DNA from: Microcebus murinus
Taxonomy: Eukaryota > Chordata > Mammalia > Primates > Cheirogaleidae
NCBI RefSeq assembly: GCF_040939455.1
Contig: NC_134108.1
Location: 17,575,501-17,639,500, forward strand
Reading direction: 5' to 3'
Length of the DNA: 64,000 nucleotides
Shown here: positions 60,575 to 64,000 of the stretch, one piece after another
Layout of the letters: each line of letters starts with the position of its first letter
Numbering within the stretch: the stretch's first letter is position 1
Translations under genes and position numbers: made by a program
Notes under the pieces: model-generated
The model's input: only the letters and a program-made list of their open reading frames with translations
The model's database searches: none
Told to the model about the DNA's origin: nothing

Positions 60575-61835
60575 AATGTTCAGAGTGTGGCCTGTGGACC
60601 CCTAGGGTTTCCCAGCACCCTTTCAAAAGGTCTGTGAAGGCAAAACCATTTTTATTATGATATTAAGACATTACTTGCCTTTTCATTGCATTAATATCTG
60701 AGCAAAAGTAATAGCAGGTGGATAAAATATCTTGGCATCTCAGCATTAATCAAAGTAGTAGCACCTGACCAGTCGCTGTAATATTCATTGCCACACATTA
60801 AAGAGGTCCCCCCCCTTCAATTTTGAATGTCCTTGATGAAGCAATAAAATGACTAATTTTAAATCTTGACCCTTGATATGTCTTTTTAATATTGTGTTGA
60901 CAAAATGAGAAGTATGCTAAAGCACTTCTGTATGCACAGTTAGACGGCTGTATCTAGAAAAGCATTTGTGCAATCATTTGAGCAAATCAAGTGAACTAGC
61001 TGCTATTATTTTTCCTTAAAAGAATGACAAACTATCACTATTTAGGCTTGGATAACTGACAGACATTTTCTCTAAAATGCATTAAATCTGTCGTTTTAAG
61101 AAAAACAACTGACATTATTTGCTTACAGTGATAAAATCTAGGCTTTTAGGTAAAAATCAGAATTTTGGAAAACTATTATAGTATCTGTCATATTGAGCTT
61201 GATAGTTTCTTAATACTTAAAGACTTTCCTAATAAGAATCGTGGTGATAATAACAATTTGTTTTTATACTATATAATGAAATGTGTCAACATTCATTGAG
61301 AGTACAGAAAAATCAATGGATTTTCATGAAACAAAGTATAAAAATTTTACTGATATGGATTCAGATTTCACGCTATAACTACTCTTTAAGAAACTATCAC
61401 TTGTCAAGTTTTGGTGTAATATCAAAAAATATTTATCATTATTTGAGAAGTCTATCTGTGTAAGGCTAGATTTTCTTCACAGACTTCAATTAAAACAACA
61501 TGTCAGAAAAGACTAAATGTAGAAGTAGATCTGAGAATCCAGCCATAGTCTATTATAGTAGACTTTAAAGTGATATGCAAAAGTAAAACAGATCAACTGT
61601 CTCACTATTTTGGGGGTTTAAGAAATAAAGTTACTTAAAAATAGGTTGTTTACATTAACATTAAAAGAATTTCTATTATTATTTTTAAGATAAATAAATA
61701 TCAAAAAATTATAAACTTTATCTGATGTGGTAAATACAAAAAATCCATATAAATAAAAGCTCTTTGGAGTTCTTAATAATTAAGAATGTAAGGGGTCCTG
61801 AAATCAATTTGAGGACTGTTGGTATGCAACTAAAA
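60575..61835 (+). mobile_element. Decayed hAT transposon
   Basis: The left part has tgtggcctgtggacccctag and ccctttcaaaaggtctgtga. The right end has agctctttggagttcttaat and gtaaggggtcctgaaatcaa. Between them lies a broken transposase reading frame. The layout matches a long mammalian hAT-type element of the ZBED5-like transposase kind. The exact family is not certain. Confidence 0.7.
60900..61585 (+). pseudogene. hAT transposase relic (C-terminal half)
   Basis: In pieces the plus strand reads the C-terminal part of a hAT transposase, including the dimerisation end ARFSSQTSIKTTCQKRLNVE followed by VDLRIQP and a stop codon (TAG at about 61548). Family copies that I know carry FSSYTSTKTTYRNRLNAEAD here. 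The frame is interrupted by stops and deletions over its whole length. It sits in an intron, antisense to STXBP5, and is very likely dead. Confidence 0.7.
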
Positions 61836-64000
61836 TCAAATACACATAAAAGAAAATCTACAATAATGACAGGTTTTCATTTTAATATAAATTATAATAA
61901 TTATTACAGTTATTGAAAGATTCTATAAAAGGGTTTTATAATTATTAATAATAAACGTAATAATGGTTGTCTTAAGTTTATTAAAAGGGATTATATTAGT
62001 ACCATGCAAAGAAATAAAATGGCATCCTTCTCTAAATTTGTCATTTTTTGACCACTAATGTAGTGACAAATATTTCTGGATACCCTTATGATTTCTTTGC
62101 ACACTGCCTACACTTTAATGTTTTCCTTAATGATTTGAGAATTTGAGTTATTTATCATTAGCCCTCTAATATCTGAGATCCTCATTTAAAAGACTGACTC
62201 ACAAGCCACAGTTGGAAATAAAGGCAGAGGGAGAATCCATGAATTTTTAAGTCATTTCAATTATGTAAGGGAAAAAGGATCTCAGGAAACCTTCTTCATT
62301 TCAGAAGTAGAAACTTGCTTAACTGCCTTTATAAACTGAAAATTTCACCAACATTCATAACTTTAGAGGAATTAGGGTACTTTTTGTAACCAATTAAAGC
62401 CTGATAGTCATAACAAAAGCTACTATGATGAAGTTGTCATGTCTACGGCAACACAGCTTTTCTCTACCTGTGCTTTGCACAACAAAACAAATATTAAGCA
62501 TCAAAATGATAACTCAATGAGATAAAGACAAAGAGTTTGGTAGACCTATCCAAACTATACAAATTCCACAAAAATTATGCTTTGGGATTTCCATTTGTTA
62601 TAGTCTTAAAATGCAGATTCATTGGGATGCATGAGATTTATAAGGATACAATAGCAAATCATATCACTCCATTATTTTAGGTGCTCTCTAGTATCAATAC
62701 AAATAAGAGAATTGAATTATGTAGCAATTCGGCATTGTTTAATAAAAGAAATCTAAAATCTTTAATGTAGTCTTTGCCATGTGGAATTAAATTAAATGGA
62801 CTATCTAGAGTTTCACATTGTTGTAAGTATGATTTCAAAGCTCATCTATGAGAGAACATTTCATAATTTTCAAAATCATTTACTGTAGACAACATTTTAC
62901 ATGAACATCCCTGCCATCTAGAAAAACAAAATCTAAATTATATAAGCTGACATCAAATATATGATAGGCAGTCAAGTAAAAGTAATAGAACAATCAGTGA
63001 ACCATCACTAAGATACTCAGTTTATGTACAGACCAAAAGTGAAAGCATTTTAGGGATGGAAAAATATAGATTAGGATGAATAATATTGGGAAACCTATCA
63101 TTTGGTTAGTTTGAACAATCTATAATGTTTTAATGATGTTCCAGAGAAGCAATTTAGATCATGAAGGCATAGGTCTAAAAGAGGAGAACGTGGGAAAGTT
63201 CAGAATGAAATTCAGTAGCAAGAAAAGTAATATGAATAAACCAGAGGCAGTATAAGCAAGAGATACCTGAATAGCTTAACAAATAACATAATTTTGGAAA
63301 CAGTTACCTTTGAAATAAAACCATCTTCTTTTTATAAATAGTACTTATTAAAATCTCTACAAGCTTTTAAATTCTACTTTAAGATTTCAGAAATGGAAGA
63401 ACTGTTACCAAGAGAATATCAACCACTAACATACTAATTTTATTAAATTCATAGTTTCTAGATACAGGGCCACAAACAAGTATATGAATTATTTTTTGTC
63501 TCTGTCAAAACATAAATACTTAGCTGGATGACTTCTTGCAAAAAGTAAAATTGGCAAGTTTCTATAAATCATTGTTGCTTTGTGTACTAGTCAAACAAAT
63601 TAACCTGAACCCCCTATTAGCACAGCAGATTGCTCTTCCTGTAAGAGCAGTCATTTAGAGGTTCACATTGTGGTTACAGTACTTAAGGTAATTCTAAAGT
63701 ATAAATACTGATTTTTAAGGTACTAAATTGACAAAATAAAACAAAAATCATCCTATGTTGCTGAGATTATTGGTGAAATTGTTATATTTTATACTTTGTT
63801 CTTTAAAGTAGATAAAGATACTTTTGAAATATATAGGGCAATTTGTCAAGAGCCATAAAAACCTCTTTCCTTCAAAATTTCATCAATGGAAATCGACCAT
63901 AAAGAAATAATTTAATAGAAGATTTTCACTACTGTACTATCTATAACATCAGAAAAGAAAATATGTTTGCTCTTATATTTTTATCTATAATACAAAAAAT

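Larger units (their letters stand above)
1..64000 (-). other. STXBP5: STXBP5 (tomosyn-1) gene body, partial
   Basis: The whole window lies inside one gene read on the minus strand. Seventeen exons with canonical GT-AG borders join in a single open frame of about 2276 bp. The protein matches tomosyn, a cytosolic WD40 protein that binds syntaxin-1 and SNAP-25 through a C-terminal R-SNARE motif and limits synaptobrevin entry into SNARE complexes. I chose STXBP5 over the paralogue STXBP5L from remembered differences, such as TLGTVLVIALNLPPGG in the exon at 11793-12032 and the linker exon SSSPHNSDDEQKMNN. That choice is less certain than the family. The start codon, N-terminal propeller blades, R-SNARE and stop codon are outside the window. 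Confidence 0.88.
54555..64000 (-). other. STXBP5: Partial upstream STXBP5 intron
   Basis: About 9.4 kb of intron leading to the exon at 54554. I looked for the preceding tomosyn exon (remembered as KPILKVEFKTTRSG) and found none. Recognisable content is MIR (55450, 59895), L2 (55960, 58020), a MER20-like piece (58378) and a decayed hAT transposon (60575-61835). The stretches 54600-55440, 56170-57640, 58520-59890 and 61840-64000 are AT-rich and show nothing that I can identify. Confidence 0.85.

Noticed and set aside
63360..63400. Minus-strand reading KVEFK, like the KVEFK of the missing upstream tomosyn exon
   Set aside because: The same frame has a TGA just upstream and a TAG a few codons downstream, and the flanking residues do not match. 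It is chance.
1..64000. CRISPR array, tRNA, rRNA, operon or prokaryotic mobile element
   Set aside because: No such signal is present; the sequence is primate intron and exon DNA.

Overview
This is a nuclear DNA window from a primate, most probably a lemur. The Alu copies at about 7470, 8314, 20516 and 40415 carry the strepsirrhine-type inter-monomer linker (ctataaatagaaagaaatta followed by ttggccaac) and the tail ctgacgccatggcactcact. A 170-bp insertion at 28145 matches the 3' end of a strepsirrhine L1. The DNA is AT-rich, intron-dominated and without prokaryotic features. The species cannot be read from the window.

The window holds one protein gene on the minus strand: STXBP5 (tomosyn-1), a syntaxin-binding WD40 protein of the Lgl family that restrains SNARE assembly in exocytosis. 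Seventeen coding exons run from 54554 down to 2035, all with GT-AG borders and matching phases. They encode about 758 consecutive residues of the roughly 1150-residue brain form. They start just before EPFIILSGGLSYDTVG and end in the tail segment GGGAQSLDREEL. The N-terminal exons lie beyond 64000 and the C-terminal R-SNARE exons lie below position 1.

Layout in transcript order. 64000-54555 is the end of a large intron with MIR, L2 and a decayed hAT transposon. 54554-42614 has nine exons of the beta-propeller region. 41473-18069 is the alternatively spliced linker, with known variable exons at 31119-31060, 30957-30910 and 18119-18069. It also contains one strong candidate 84-bp cassette exon at 41473-41390. 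12032-7937 has three exons that complete the second propeller. 2146-2035 starts the tail. Every exon from 41473 to 11793 is a phase 1-1 cassette, so the linker can be varied without changing frame.

The rest is intron filled with old mammalian repeats (MIR, L2, MER5A, MER2, MLT-type LTRs, L1M) and younger Alu or L1 insertions, several with clear target-site duplications. I found no second gene, structural RNA gene, CRISPR array or intact transposase. The most useful leads are the candidate cassette exon, a perfect 21-bp hairpin 108 nt upstream of the 17-residue variable exon, and two same-orientation Alus that flank an exon whose loss would shift the frame.
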